This document shows positions 21,487 to 28,452 of a stretch of DNA of 28,452 bases, piece after piece. Each line of letters opens with the position of its first letter. The stretch's first letter is position 1. The translations under genes were made by a program, and so were the position numbers. Source of the stretch: Dehalococcoidia bacterium (GTDB taxonomy: Bacteria; Chloroflexota; Dehalococcoidia; UBA2979); NCBI GenBank assembly GCA_004297315.1, contig SCTU01000104.1, forward strand, positions 1 to 28,452, given 5' to 3'. The notes under the pieces are model-generated. The model ran no database searches. It was not told the DNA's origin and saw only the letters and a program-made list of their open reading frames with translations.

Positions 21487-21540
21487 GCATGCCTTCCTGA
21501 TGGTGGATCCAGTCTCAGGCAAGGAATTGCCGCGCGCACG

Positions 21541-21570
21541 TTGACGCGGGCAAGGCGGGCCGTCTAGCAT
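21541..21570 (+). promoter_or_regulatory. Candidate nadE promoter
   Basis: TTGACG (21541-21546) and TAGCAT (21565-21570) are 18 bases apart, matching five and four consensus positions. Transcription would begin near 21577, just before the palindrome at 21585. Confidence 0.5.
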
Positions 21571-21584
21571 CGTGCCAGGGTACT

Positions 21585-21603
21585 TTGCGTAGTCAGTACG
21601 CAA
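21585..21603. promoter_or_regulatory. Perfect palindromic operator-like site before nadE
   Basis: TTGCGTA-GTCAG-TACGCAA has perfect seven-base arms around a five-base centre. It starts about eight bases after the predicted nadE transcription start, the position expected for a repressor operator. TTG...CAA ends recall Rex-type sites, but the spacing and inner bases differ. Confidence 0.55.
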
Positions 21604-21653
21604 TCATCTGCGCCGAGCGTTGACCGCTGGCCGCCGCGCCGAAAGGCCGTCCG

Positions 21654-23384
21654 ATGCAGACGCTCCGCGTGGCGCTCGCCCAACTCAATACGACGATCGG
21701 CGACCTCGAGGGCAACCGGGCGAAGATCCTGGATGCGGCGCGTCGCGCCGCCGACCAGGGCGCCGACCTCGTCGCGTTCTCGGAACTCGCGATTACGGGC
21801 TACCCGCCCGAGGACCAGTTGATCCGCTCGGCCTTCATCGAGGACGCCGGGCGGAGCCTGCTGGCCCTCGCCGCTGAGGCAAAGGGGCTTCCGCCGCTGA
21901 TCGTCGGGTGCGTGGAATTTGACCAGCACCTCTACAACGCGGCGGCCGTCGTCCATGACGGTGCGGTCGTCGCTACCTACCGCAAGCAGCGGCTGCCCAA
22001 CTACGGGGTCTTCGACGAGGAGCGCTACTTCCAGCCCGGCAGCGAGTCGCTGATTGTGACGGTCGCGGGCGTCCCCGTGGGCCTCTCGATCTGCGAGGAC
22101 GCGTGGTACCCGGGCGGGCCGATCACCGACCTCGCGATTGCGGGCGCGGCGGTGGTCGTCAACATCAACGGGTCGCCGTTCCATGCCGGGAAGGCGCGCG
22201 ACCGCGAGCGGATGCTGGCGACTCGCGCCGCGGACAACACCGTCGCACTTGCCTACGTGAACCAGGTGGGCGGGCAGGACGAACTGGTCTTCGACGGCAA
22301 CTCCGTGATCTTCGATGCCTCCGGCGCGGTCGTTGCGCGCGGCGCCTCGATGGAGGAGGACCTGCTGGTCGCCGACCTGCTCGTCGAGGAACTCCTCCAG
22401 CGCCAGTTGCACGAGTCGCGCCTGCGACACCTCCGTGGCTTCTCGCAGCCCTCGACGCCGGTCCGCCGCATCGACGTGACGGAAGAACCGCCGCGCGAGC
22501 GTCCGCTCCTCCGTGCGCCGGTGCTCGCGCCGCCGCCGACGGTCGCCGAGACGTACCGCGCGCTGGTCCTGGGGACGCGTGACTACGTGCAGAAGGTTGG
22601 CTTCGAGCATGCCTTCGTCGCGCTTTCCGGCGGGATCGACTCCGCCCTCGTGGGGGCCGTCGCCGTGGATGCCCTTGGCGCGGCGCGTGTGACCGGCGTG
22701 TCGATGCCGTCTCGCTACTCCTCGGAAGGCTCGATCTCGGACGCCGTGGACCTCGCCCAGCGGCTGGGCGTCCGCCTGATCTCGCTGCCCATCGAGCCGC
22801 TGCACCAGGCCGCGCTCGACACGCTGGCGCGCGAGTTCGGTGCGGACGACCTCGGCGTGGCGGGCGAGAACGTCCAGAGCCGGGCGCGCGGGATGCTGGT
22901 CATGGCGCTCTCCAACCACACCCCGCGCTCGCTGGTGCTGACCACGGGCAACAAGTCGGAGTACGCCTGCGGCTATGCCACGCTGTACGGCGACATGGTC
23001 GGCGGCTTCGCCGTGATCAAGGACGTGCCGAAGACGCTGGTGTGGGAGCTCGCGCGCTACCGCAATACCGTCAGCGAGGTGATCCCCGAGAACTCGATCA
23101 CAAAGCCCCCGAGCGCCGAGTTGCGGCCGGGCCAGCTCGACTCCGACTCCCTCCCCGCATACGAGGTGCTCGACCCGATCATCGAGGCGTACGTGGAACA
23201 CGACCTCTCGCTGGAGGCGATCGTGGCGCGCGGCAACGATGAGGCGACGGTGAAGCGCGTGATCGACATGATCAACCGCAACGAGTACAAGCGACGCCAG
23301 GCCCCGCCCGGGGTAAAGGTCACCTCCCGCGCGTTCGGCCGCGACCGCCGCCTGCCCCTCGCGAGCCGCTACCGGGGCTACTAG
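21654..23384 (+). CDS. nadE: Glutamine-dependent NAD+ synthetase
   Basis: NadE makes NAD+ from deamido-NAD+ using ATP and ammonia released from glutamine. The 576-residue protein joins two domains. The N-terminal nitrilase-type glutaminase has the full Glu-Lys-Cys triad: E44 (FSELAITGYPPED), K111 (YRKQRLPNYGVFDE) and C147 (SICEDAWYPGG). The C-terminal synthetase has the P-loop SGGIDS at 325-330, followed by TTGNKSEYACGYATLYGDMVGG (in part) and the late motif PPSAELRPGQLDSDSLPAYEVLD. Length is typical of the two-domain form. AAGG lies upstream of ATG 21654. The stop is three bases from the convergent neighbour. Confidence 0.98.
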   Translation: MQTLRVALAQLNTTIGDLEGNRAKILDAARRAADQGADLVAFSELAITGYPPEDQLIRSAFIEDAGRSLLALAAEAKGLPPLIVGCVEFDQHLYNAAAVVHDGAVVATYRKQRLPNYGVFDEERYFQPGSESLIVTVAGVPVGLSICEDAWYPGGPITDLAIAGAAVVVNINGSPFHAGKARDRERMLATRAADNTVALAYVNQVGGQDELVFDGNSVIFDASGAVVARGASMEEDLLVADLLVEELLQRQLHESRLRHLRGFSQPSTPVRRIDVTEEPPRERPLLRAPVLAPPPTVAETYRALVLGTRDYVQKVGFEHAFVALSGGIDSALVGAVAVDALGAARVTGVSMPSRYSSEGSISDAVDLAQRLGVRLISLPIEPLHQAALDTLAREFGADDLGVAGENVQSRARGMLVMALSNHTPRSLVLTTGNKSEYACGYATLYGDMVGGFAVIKDVPKTLVWELARYRNTVSEVIPENSITKPPSAELRPGQLDSDSLPAYEVLDPIIEAYVEHDLSLEAIVARGNDEATVKRVIDMINRNEYKRRQAPPGVKVTSRAFGRDRRLPLASRYRGY

Positions 23385-23387
23385 AGC

Positions 23388-23795
23388 TTACCGGGCGTCG
23401 GGCTCGTCCTCGATCAGCGACGGGTCGAGTCCTTCGTCCTCGATCCGCTTCGTGACCACCGCGGTCAGCGTGTCGAGGGCGGTCATCTCGATCCAGGCCT
23501 CGAAGGCGCCGCGCACCTCGGCGAAGGCGTCTTCGATCTGGGCCTCGAACTCTGGACGCGTCATCGAGGCGTTGCGCGCCGCGCCGAGTTGCTCCACGAG
23601 GCGCTCGATCTTCGGCGCGACCTGCTGGAACATCCGCAGCGCGTCGTCGTCTTCGGCTGCGACCGCGCGGTCGCGCATGATCTCGAGGGCTCCGAGCACC
23701 CATGCCAGCGCCCCCAGCAGCGTCCCGGCGTCGCGCCGGGGCAGTTCGAGCCGCACCGGTTGTGCGCGGCTCAGCCGCCCCTCGGGCGAGGTCAT
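23388..23795 (-). CDS. Unknown small helical protein
   Basis: This 135-residue acidic, helical protein has no membrane segment or signal peptide. Residues ~24-50 form a hydrophobic helix with LLGALAWVLGALEIMRDRAVAAED-like character (written in part). The rest contains charged helices (QQVAPKIERLVEQLG, then PEFEAQIEDAFAEVRGAFEAWIEM) and ends in an acidic tail. I do not recognise a family. Its ATG overlaps the stop of the ROK-like gene in ATGA, so the two are probably made together. The longer open frame upstream is antisense noise. Confidence 0.75.
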   Translation of the reverse strand: MTSPEGRLSRAQPVRLELPRRDAGTLLGALAWVLGALEIMRDRAVAAEDDDALRMFQQVAPKIERLVEQLGAARNASMTRPEFEAQIEDAFAEVRGAFEAWIEMTALDTLTAVVTKRIEDEGLDPSLIEDEPDAR

Positions 23796-24604
23796 TCGAG
23801 GCGTTCCGTGCGCTCGCCTTCGTAGGCGAGGATCTCCGCGGCGCGCAGCGCCCCCAGTATCGCGCTGCCCTCGCCGAGCGCCGGACGGACCACGCGCGCG
23901 CCGGGTGAGACCTCGTCGAGCACGCCCTGCAGCACCGGGCCGAGCGGCCCGACGTGCTCCTCCTCGCCGTCGAGGATCACAACGACCGGGTCGACGAGTG
24001 CGGCAAGGTCGGCGAGCACGCCGGTGATCTGCTCGAGCGTCGCGCTGACGATGGGTTCGCCGGGGGTGAGCTCGGGCAGGGCGGGGAGGGAGCCGGCGCG
24101 GTTCCCGGCACCCGAGAGGATCCGCCCGTTCGAGAGCACCGCCGCCTGGGGGATGCCGCGCAGACAGACGTAGAGCGCGTCCATCGTCCCGTCCGCCGCG
24201 CCGGCGCTCCATTCGCCGCGCAGCGCGGCCTGGACGCGGTTCAGCGCCACCACCGGGGCGTCGATGTGCCGGCGGATGGCGTCCACCACGTGGAGGCCAT
24301 CCCACTCCGGCTGGCCGCCGCTCTCGACGAGCACGCCCGCGATCGGGTCCACGAGTCCCGGGCAGGCGACGGCGATCGCCTGCGCCCAGCGCTTCTGGCC
24401 CTCGCGTGCGAACGAGGTGGCGATCCGGCCGCCGACCTCCCACGCCCACGCCGCCTCGTCCGGAAGCGGGCCGAGGTCGTAGCGCTCGCGCTCGACCACC
24501 TCACCGTCGCCGTCCACGAGGACGACGCGCAGTTCGGTCGCGGTGAAGTCGACCCCGACGAGGACGGGATCGGGAAGGTCGGTCTCTCTCGTCACAGGGC
24601 CCAC
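23792..24604 (-). CDS. ROK-like (ASKHA fold) protein lacking the catalytic Asp
   Basis: This ~270-residue protein has the ASKHA sugar-kinase/ROK layout. The phosphate-1 motif is LVGVDFTATELRVVLVDGDG (residues ~15-34), a strand ending in AVACPGLVDPIAG (~78-90) follows, and the Gly-rich SGAGNRAGSLP lies near 165-175. In ROK kinases the second lobe carries an ND pair with the catalytic Asp, but here the equivalent reads ALNRVQAALRGE (N122-R123). The zinc-binding CGxxGCxE motif is absent. It is therefore probably a non-catalytic sensor or regulator, or a very divergent kinase. ATG 24604 overlaps the upstream gene by 13 bases; GTG 24595 would give a GTGA overlap, in keeping with neighbouring junctions. 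Confidence 0.78.
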   Translation of the reverse strand: MGPVTRETDLPDPVLVGVDFTATELRVVLVDGDGEVVERERYDLGPLPDEAAWAWEVGGRIATSFAREGQKRWAQAIAVACPGLVDPIAGVLVESGGQPEWDGLHVVDAIRRHIDAPVVALNRVQAALRGEWSAGAADGTMDALYVCLRGIPQAAVLSNGRILSGAGNRAGSLPALPELTPGEPIVSATLEQITGVLADLAALVDPVVVILDGEEEHVGPLGPVLQGVLDEVSPGARVVRPALGEGSAILGALRAAEILAYEGERTERLE

Positions 24605-25674
24605 CGCTCCACTTTCCGCAGCACAGCCGCCACCTGGTCCATGTCGCGCGAGGTGAGTCCCGCGTGCAGCGGCAGCCCCACCATCTCGCGCGGCAGGCGA
24701 GTGGTGGCCTGCGTCCGATCGTCCGCGATCGAGACCTCCGGGGCCAGTGACGGCCCCACCGCCGCCTCAACAGGCAACCCCTCGCCGCGCAGGGCCGCCA
24801 GCGTCTCCTCGAAGCCGCGCTTCCAGAGCATGCTACGGAGGCGGAACACATACCGGTCGTAGGCGTGGTGGATCCAGCGCCCGTGGGGCATCGACGCGGT
24901 GCCGCGCATCCCGCGGAGGTTGAAGGTCAGTTCCCACGCCAGTTCACGACGGGCCTGGAGCGCCTCCTCGCGCCCCCGCCACTCCGCAAGGGCGACGCGC
25001 GCCACGACTTCGGGCATCGGCCTCGCCTCCTTGCGTACGGCAGCCGCGAGTTCCGCGTCTCGCAATACGAGGAGCGCGCCCCCGTCCTCGCCGCCCTCGA
25101 TGCCGCCGCTGAGCACGTGCCCTGCTCCCAGCGCGAAGACCGCCGCGCCGCCGATCGAACCGGCCGGAGTGCCGCGGTACGAGGCGCCCACCGCCTCCGA
25201 GCACTCCTCGACCAACATGCACGTCCGCTCCCGGACGATCGGGAGGATCGTCTCGAGGACGGGCGGATGGCCGAATGGGTAGGCGACGACGACGGCCCCC
25301 GTCTGCGGCGTCGCCACGGTCGAGAAGCCGCGCGACGAGATCGCGGCGGTGTCGGCGTCGACCTCCGCCGGGACGGGCGTCAGGCCCGCGGCGACCGCGG
25401 CCTCGACCCACGGCGTCGCGCAGAGCGCGGGCAGCACAACCTCGCGCCGCCCCTGAACGGCCGTCCGCAGGGCAAGCCGACGCGCTTCGTCCGCGGAGCC
25501 GAGCGCGATCGCAACGCCGGCGGGCAGGCCGAGGCCCGCGGCGAACTCTGTTTCGAGTGCGTGGACCGGGTCAGGGTCGTCCGCCGGCGCGACCACCGGC
25601 GGCGCGGGCCAGGCGTCGAGGCGAAGCGGCAGTCCGCCTTCGATCGCGAGCGCCGGTGCGGTGTCGTCGGCCAT
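24592..25674 (-). CDS. DegT/DnrJ/EryC1-like protein lacking the PLP lysine
   Basis: This 360-residue protein resembles the DegT/DnrJ/EryC1/StrS aminotransferase family that makes amino sugars. Recognisable segments are VVLPALCATPWVEAAVAAGLTPV (in part, ~79-101), the core VEECSEAVGASYRGTPAGSIG (in part, ~155-174) corresponding to EDAAQALGA, and FALGAGHVLSGG (180-191) followed by GGEDGGALLVL. In active members the segment reads FSFHATK with the PLP-binding Lys; here the aligned residue is H186. The Asp that contacts the pyridine nitrogen is Glu. It is therefore probably not a transaminase. GGAGAG lies six bases before ATG 25674. It is the first gene of a three-gene overlapping set. Confidence 0.82.
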   Translation of the reverse strand: MADDTAPALAIEGGLPLRLDAWPAPPVVAPADDPDPVHALETEFAAGLGLPAGVAIALGSADEARRLALRTAVQGRREVVLPALCATPWVEAAVAAGLTPVPAEVDADTAAISSRGFSTVATPQTGAVVVAYPFGHPPVLETILPIVRERTCMLVEECSEAVGASYRGTPAGSIGGAAVFALGAGHVLSGGIEGGEDGGALLVLRDAELAAAVRKEARPMPEVVARVALAEWRGREEALQARRELAWELTFNLRGMRGTASMPHGRWIHHAYDRYVFRLRSMLWKRGFEETLAALRGEGLPVEAAVGPSLAPEVSIADDRTQATTRLPREMVGLPLHAGLTSRDMDQVAAVLRKVERWAL

Positions 25675-25779
25675 CGGTCACTCTCCGCACGCAGTCGAGC
25701 GAGCGTACGGGGGCGGGAGGGCGCCCGCAACGCGAGAGGCGAGACGGGGCTGGGGGTATTCTCGATCGCTGGAGGGCCG

Positions 25780-26628
25780 ATGCTGCTGCACCTGCGCGAC
25801 CGCACTCTGGACGTCACGGACCGCACCGCGATCATGGGCATCCTGAACGTCTCGGACGACTCGCCGATCGCCTTCTCGCGCGTCGCCACGTCCGAGGCGT
25901 TCGACCGCGCCCGGGCGCTGGCGGCGGCGGGCGCCGAGGTCATCGATGTTGGTGCGCACTCCACTCGGACGGGAGGGCGAGACCTCACGCCGGACGAGGA
26001 GGCGGGCCGCGTCGCGCCCGTGATCGAGGCGTGTGTGCGCGAGGGGCTGCTGACCTCCGTCGACACGTGGACGCCTGCCGTCGCGCGCGCGGCGGCCGAG
26101 GCAGGCGTCCATTTACTGAACGACGTGACCGGCGCGACCGACCCCGAGATGCTCGCTGTCGCCGTCGAGTACCACTTGCCGGCATGCGTCATGCACATGC
26201 GCGGCCAGCCCAAGCACCACCGTGAGGCCGACCAGGACTACGAGGACATCAACGCCGAGGTCACCGCGTTCCTCCTGGAGCGGACGGGCGCGCTCGAACG
26301 GGCGGGCGCCGGGACGCCGTGGCTGGATCCGGGGTTCGGGTTCGGGAAGTCAGCGGCGGACAACCTCGCGATGCTGGACGGGCTTCCGGCGCTGGTCGCC
26401 CAGGGCTATCCCGTGCTCGTCTCCGCGTCGCGCAAGGGGTTCCTCGCGGAGTTGATGGGTCTCGGTGACCGGCAGGACGTCGAGGGGCTGCTGGAGGCGA
26501 CGCTCGGCTTCAACACGCTCGCCGCCGCGGCCGGCGTCCACGTCGTACGCGTCCACGACGTGGCCGAGGTGTCACGGTCTCTGAGCGTCGTCAACGCCTT
26601 GCGCCGGCATCGCGCCGGACTCAACTGA
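25780..26628 (+). CDS. folP: Dihydropteroate synthase-like protein
   Basis: DHPS joins p-aminobenzoate to a pterin diphosphate in folate synthesis and is the sulfonamide target. This 282-residue TIM-barrel protein shows MGILNVSDDSP (residues ~19-29), DVGAHSTRTGG (~56-66), SVDTWTPAVARAAAEAGVHLLNDVTG (in part), VMHMRGQP (~137-144), LDPGFGFGKS, LVSASRKGFL and a final VRVHDV. Loop 1 lacks the usual TPDSFSDGG sequence and loop 2 has AHSTRTG instead of GESTRPG, so the substrate loops are divergent while the scaffold is intact. GGAGGG at 25771-25776 fixes ATG 25780; the long upstream frame is antisense to the DegT-like gene. The 3' end overlaps the convergent gene by 57 bases. Confidence 0.87.
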   Translation: MLLHLRDRTLDVTDRTAIMGILNVSDDSPIAFSRVATSEAFDRARALAAAGAEVIDVGAHSTRTGGRDLTPDEEAGRVAPVIEACVREGLLTSVDTWTPAVARAAAEAGVHLLNDVTGATDPEMLAVAVEYHLPACVMHMRGQPKHHREADQDYEDINAEVTAFLLERTGALERAGAGTPWLDPGFGFGKSAADNLAMLDGLPALVAQGYPVLVSASRKGFLAELMGLGDRQDVEGLLEATLGFNTLAAAAGVHVVRVHDVAEVSRSLSVVNALRRHRAGLN

Positions 26629-27306
26629 CGCGGCCGGCCCGTAGCGCCCGGCGACGGGCGTGAGGTTCTTCGGTGCGTTGGCCGCGTAGGTGATGTCCTC
26701 GCAGGCCACGCCGTTGCCGTTCATGTCCAGGCGGTTCGGGTCTCCCGGGACGTTCGCGGCCAGGGCCTCCTGAGCCTCGGCTTGCGAGGCGAACGAAGAG
26801 CAGTTGTACCTGTCGACGCCGTTCGTGAAATAGCGACTCGTGCCTGCGGTCGTGGATGCGAATGGGGCCGCCTCGTACGGCGGGTACGCGGCGCGCGGGG
26901 CGGATGAGGCGCCCCTCAGGTCCATCTGGACGACCGCGGGCGCCGTTGTGCCGGGGGTGGCGGCCGTCGGGGCGATTGGCCGCGCTTCGAGGGCTGCGAC
27001 GCGCTGGGCAAGGGCATCGCGCTCCTGCCCGAGCGCGGCCACCTGCTTCGAGAGGCCGTCGACTTTCTCGTTGAACGTCGCGACCTCGTCAGACAGGGCG
27101 GCAGCGTGGTCGTGTACCGGCTCGGAACTCCCGGTGTGCCCGAACATCCACCAGATGCCTGCGGCCCAGATCGCCGCACCGACGACGAGGGCCAGGGGCA
27201 GCCAGCGCGGGGGGTGCCACGAGTAGTGGTGACGAGGGCGCGCCACGACCTCGGGTTCGCCCGCTGCGGGCAGTTCGACACCCAACTCGGCAGCCAGTTC
27301 GGCCAT
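26572..27306 (-). CDS. Membrane-anchored coiled-coil protein with Excalibur domain
   Basis: From ATG 27306 (GGGAG seven bases upstream) this protein has 244 residues. Residues ~35-57 form a membrane helix (WLPLALVVGAAIWAAGIWWMF) preceded by basic residues. A coiled coil follows (~70-110, LSDEVATFNEKVDGLSKQVAAL in part), then a Pro/Ala/Thr-rich linker. An Excalibur domain comes next: DRYNCSSFASQAEAQEAL, then DPNRLDMNGNGVACED. The Asn/Asp-rich loop resembles EF-hand calcium loops, and the two Cys residues are typical of the domain. The architecture suggests a surface protein bridging membrane and wall or envelope, possibly calcium-responsive; function is unknown. Its last ~18 codons overlap the end of folP on the other strand. 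Confidence 0.85.
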   Translation of the reverse strand: MAELAAELGVELPAAGEPEVVARPRHHYSWHPPRWLPLALVVGAAIWAAGIWWMFGHTGSSEPVHDHAAALSDEVATFNEKVDGLSKQVAALGQERDALAQRVAALEARPIAPTAATPGTTAPAVVQMDLRGASSAPRAAYPPYEAAPFASTTAGTSRYFTNGVDRYNCSSFASQAEAQEALAANVPGDPNRLDMNGNGVACEDITYAANAPKNLTPVAGRYGPAASVESGAMPAQGVDDAQRP

Positions 27307-27403
27307 CAAGCGTCTCCCGCTCAGCCTCAGAGGACGACGCTAGGCGAACCGGCGTGGGCGCCGCATCGGGGTTCCCCCCGCAAGCGTGCGCAGGGATCCC
27401 TGA

Positions 27404-28452
27404 CTACTTACTCGAGGCTGGGGTCGCGGAAGGCGGCGCCCCAACGAGCGTCGCCAGGTCGTGCTTGGCCTCGAGGATGTGCGTCCAGAGGTCGCCGGCG
27501 GCGGACACACGGTCGGGCGCGGTGAGGATCGTGAAGTCGGTCGGGAAGACGCGGTCGAGTTCGTCCCAGCGCAGCGGCATCGAGACCGGCGCGCCCGGCT
27601 TCGCCCGCGGCGAGTACGGAGTCGCGAGGCTCTTGATGCGGGCGTTCTGGTTGACGTCCAGGAACACCATGCCGCGCCGCTTCTCGATGTTCCACTCGAT
27701 GGTCACCTCGCGCGGGTGGGCGCGCACCAGCAGGCCGCCGACGGTCGTCGCGATCTCGCGCACGGTCTCATAGTCGTACTGGCGGAGCACGGGCACGTAC
27801 ACGTGCAGGCCGGTCGCACCGGAAGTCTTGACGAACGACGACAGGTTCGCCGAGTCCAACAGCCCCTTGAGGGCCAGCGCGGCTTTCACGGTCGCTTCGT
27901 ACGCCGGCTGGTTCAGTTCCGGCTCGCCGCCGGCGCTTTCGTCGCCGCGGTAGATGTAAGGGTCGAAGTCGAAGAGGACGAAGTCGGGGTAGTTGAGCAG
28001 GGACGCCTCGACGTTCGCCTTCGTGCCGGTGAACGTGCGGCCGAGGCGGTGGCCGTCGGGCTCCGGGGCGACACGCGCGAGCGAGGCGTGGAGGGCGATG
28101 TCGGCGTACTGCGCGAGCCAGAGCAGCGTCGCGAGGTTGTTCACGACCACGAATTCCTGGTCACCGCCGCCGCTCTCCGTGAACACACGCACCGTCTTTA
28201 CGAATGGCGGAGGTGCGTCCACGTGCTTCTGGTAGAAGGAGTGGCCTTCGAGCCCGTTCGGGTAGCGCGTCATCGTGAGCGGGCGGTCCTGTAGGTGCGG
28301 GATCAGGACGTGCGCCATCTTCGCGTAATAGGTGAGCAGGTCGCGTTTCGTCAGTGCGCGCTGTCCTCGGTGCTCGGGCCAGAACACCTTGTCAAGGTTC
28401 GTGACGGGGATGCGGGTCTCACCCAGTTCGATCGCGCCCTGTTTCCTGAGCG
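27404..28452 (-). CDS. LigD-type DNA polymerase/primase domain protein (partial)
   Basis: This archaeo-eukaryotic primase-type polymerase domain belongs to the LigD group, which fills ends during non-homologous end joining. The frame stays open to the window edge and reads IELGETRIPVTNLDKVFWPEH before the first internal GTG (28387), matching the usual LigD-Pol start, so the true start lies outside the window. Motifs are TKRDLLTYYAKMAHVLIPHL (in part), the catalytic DFD in FVLFDFDPY, SGATGLHVYVPV, and VFLDVNQNARIKSLATPYSPRAKPG (in part) leading to APVSMPLRWDEL. The protein ends soon after this domain with no ligase domain, so it may be a stand-alone polymerase subunit, or the ligase part may lie upstream. 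No Ku gene is in the window. Confidence 0.92.
   Translation of the reverse strand, partial: LRKQGAIELGETRIPVTNLDKVFWPEHRGQRALTKRDLLTYYAKMAHVLIPHLQDRPLTMTRYPNGLEGHSFYQKHVDAPPPFVKTVRVFTESGGGDQEFVVVNNLATLLWLAQYADIALHASLARVAPEPDGHRLGRTFTGTKANVEASLLNYPDFVLFDFDPYIYRGDESAGGEPELNQPAYEATVKAALALKGLLDSANLSSFVKTSGATGLHVYVPVLRQYDYETVREIATTVGGLLVRAHPREVTIEWNIEKRRGMVFLDVNQNARIKSLATPYSPRAKPGAPVSMPLRWDELDRVFPTDFTILTAPDRVSAAGDLWTHILEAKHDLATLVGAPPSATPASSK

Noticed and set aside
21564..23201. 545-residue minus-strand open frame
   Set aside because: It is the antisense shadow of nadE, which has complete motifs and correct length.
24865..25779. Long upstream extension of the folP frame
   Set aside because: It is antisense to the DegT-like gene; a strong GGAGGG ribosome-binding site fixes the true start at 25780.
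1..28452. CRISPR arrays, insertion sequences, rRNA genes
   Set aside because: I saw no regularly spaced repeats, no transposase, no terminal repeats and no rRNA-like sequence in the window.

Overview
The window is GC-rich, densely packed bacterial chromosome. It is mostly core metabolism and respiration, with one small accessory island. Every gene except the island genes prefers G/C in third codon positions. The mix of genes suggests an aerobic, probably single-membrane, high-GC Chloroflexota (Dehalococcoidia/Tepidiformia-like) or a similar lineage: a caa3-type oxidase whose subunit II carries its own cytochrome c, a Ccm cytochrome c maturation operon, a LigD-type polymerase domain and an Excalibur surface protein. 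The lineage is inference; no marker gene in the window settles it.

Layout. (1) 37-411: CrcB/Fluc fluoride channel. (2) 412-2768: accessory stretch with a 532-base region holding only a possible coding remnant, then three same-strand genes (944-2627) of lower GC. The third looks like a HEPN-domain protein. The island sits on the 3' side of a tRNA-Ala(GGC) gene (2769-2844). (3) 2887-5210, minus strand: glycerophosphodiester phosphodiesterase, an unknown membrane protein and rsmG. (4) 5427-8288, plus strand: a GreA factor with an unusual N-terminal domain, then an ABC-2 type exporter pair. (5) 8295-16287, minus strand: an eleven-gene operon, ccmG-ccmE-ccmF-ccmH-ccmI-like-unknown-ccmA-ccmB-ccmC-ccmD-ctaB, with starts and stops overlapping or touching throughout. 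(6) 16528-20495, plus strand: ctaC-ctaD-ctaE-ctaF encoding the oxidase, with ctaG convergent at 20539-21486. (7) 21654-23384: NAD+ synthetase nadE. (8) 23388-25674, minus strand: three overlapping genes, two of which resemble enzymes (ROK kinase, DegT aminotransferase) that have lost key catalytic residues. (9) 25780-26628: dihydropteroate synthase-like folP. (10) Minus strand: an Excalibur/coiled-coil membrane protein and, running off the right edge, a LigD polymerase (primase) domain protein.

How it fits together: the ccm operon matures c-type haem proteins, and the divergent oxidase operon encodes a subunit II that needs such maturation (CXXCH). The haem O synthase gene ctaB closes the ccm operon, and CtaG completes the oxidase. 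A Crp/Fnr-type dyad lies between the two divergent operons. A second perfect palindrome lies in the ctaG/nadE intergenic region, just downstream of the best promoter-like sequence there.

Most worth following up: the tRNA-adjacent HEPN island, the GreA fusion, the Phe-for-Tyr change at the CcmE haem site, the operon of degenerate enzymes, the unknown protein inside the ccm operon and the two operator-like palindromes.
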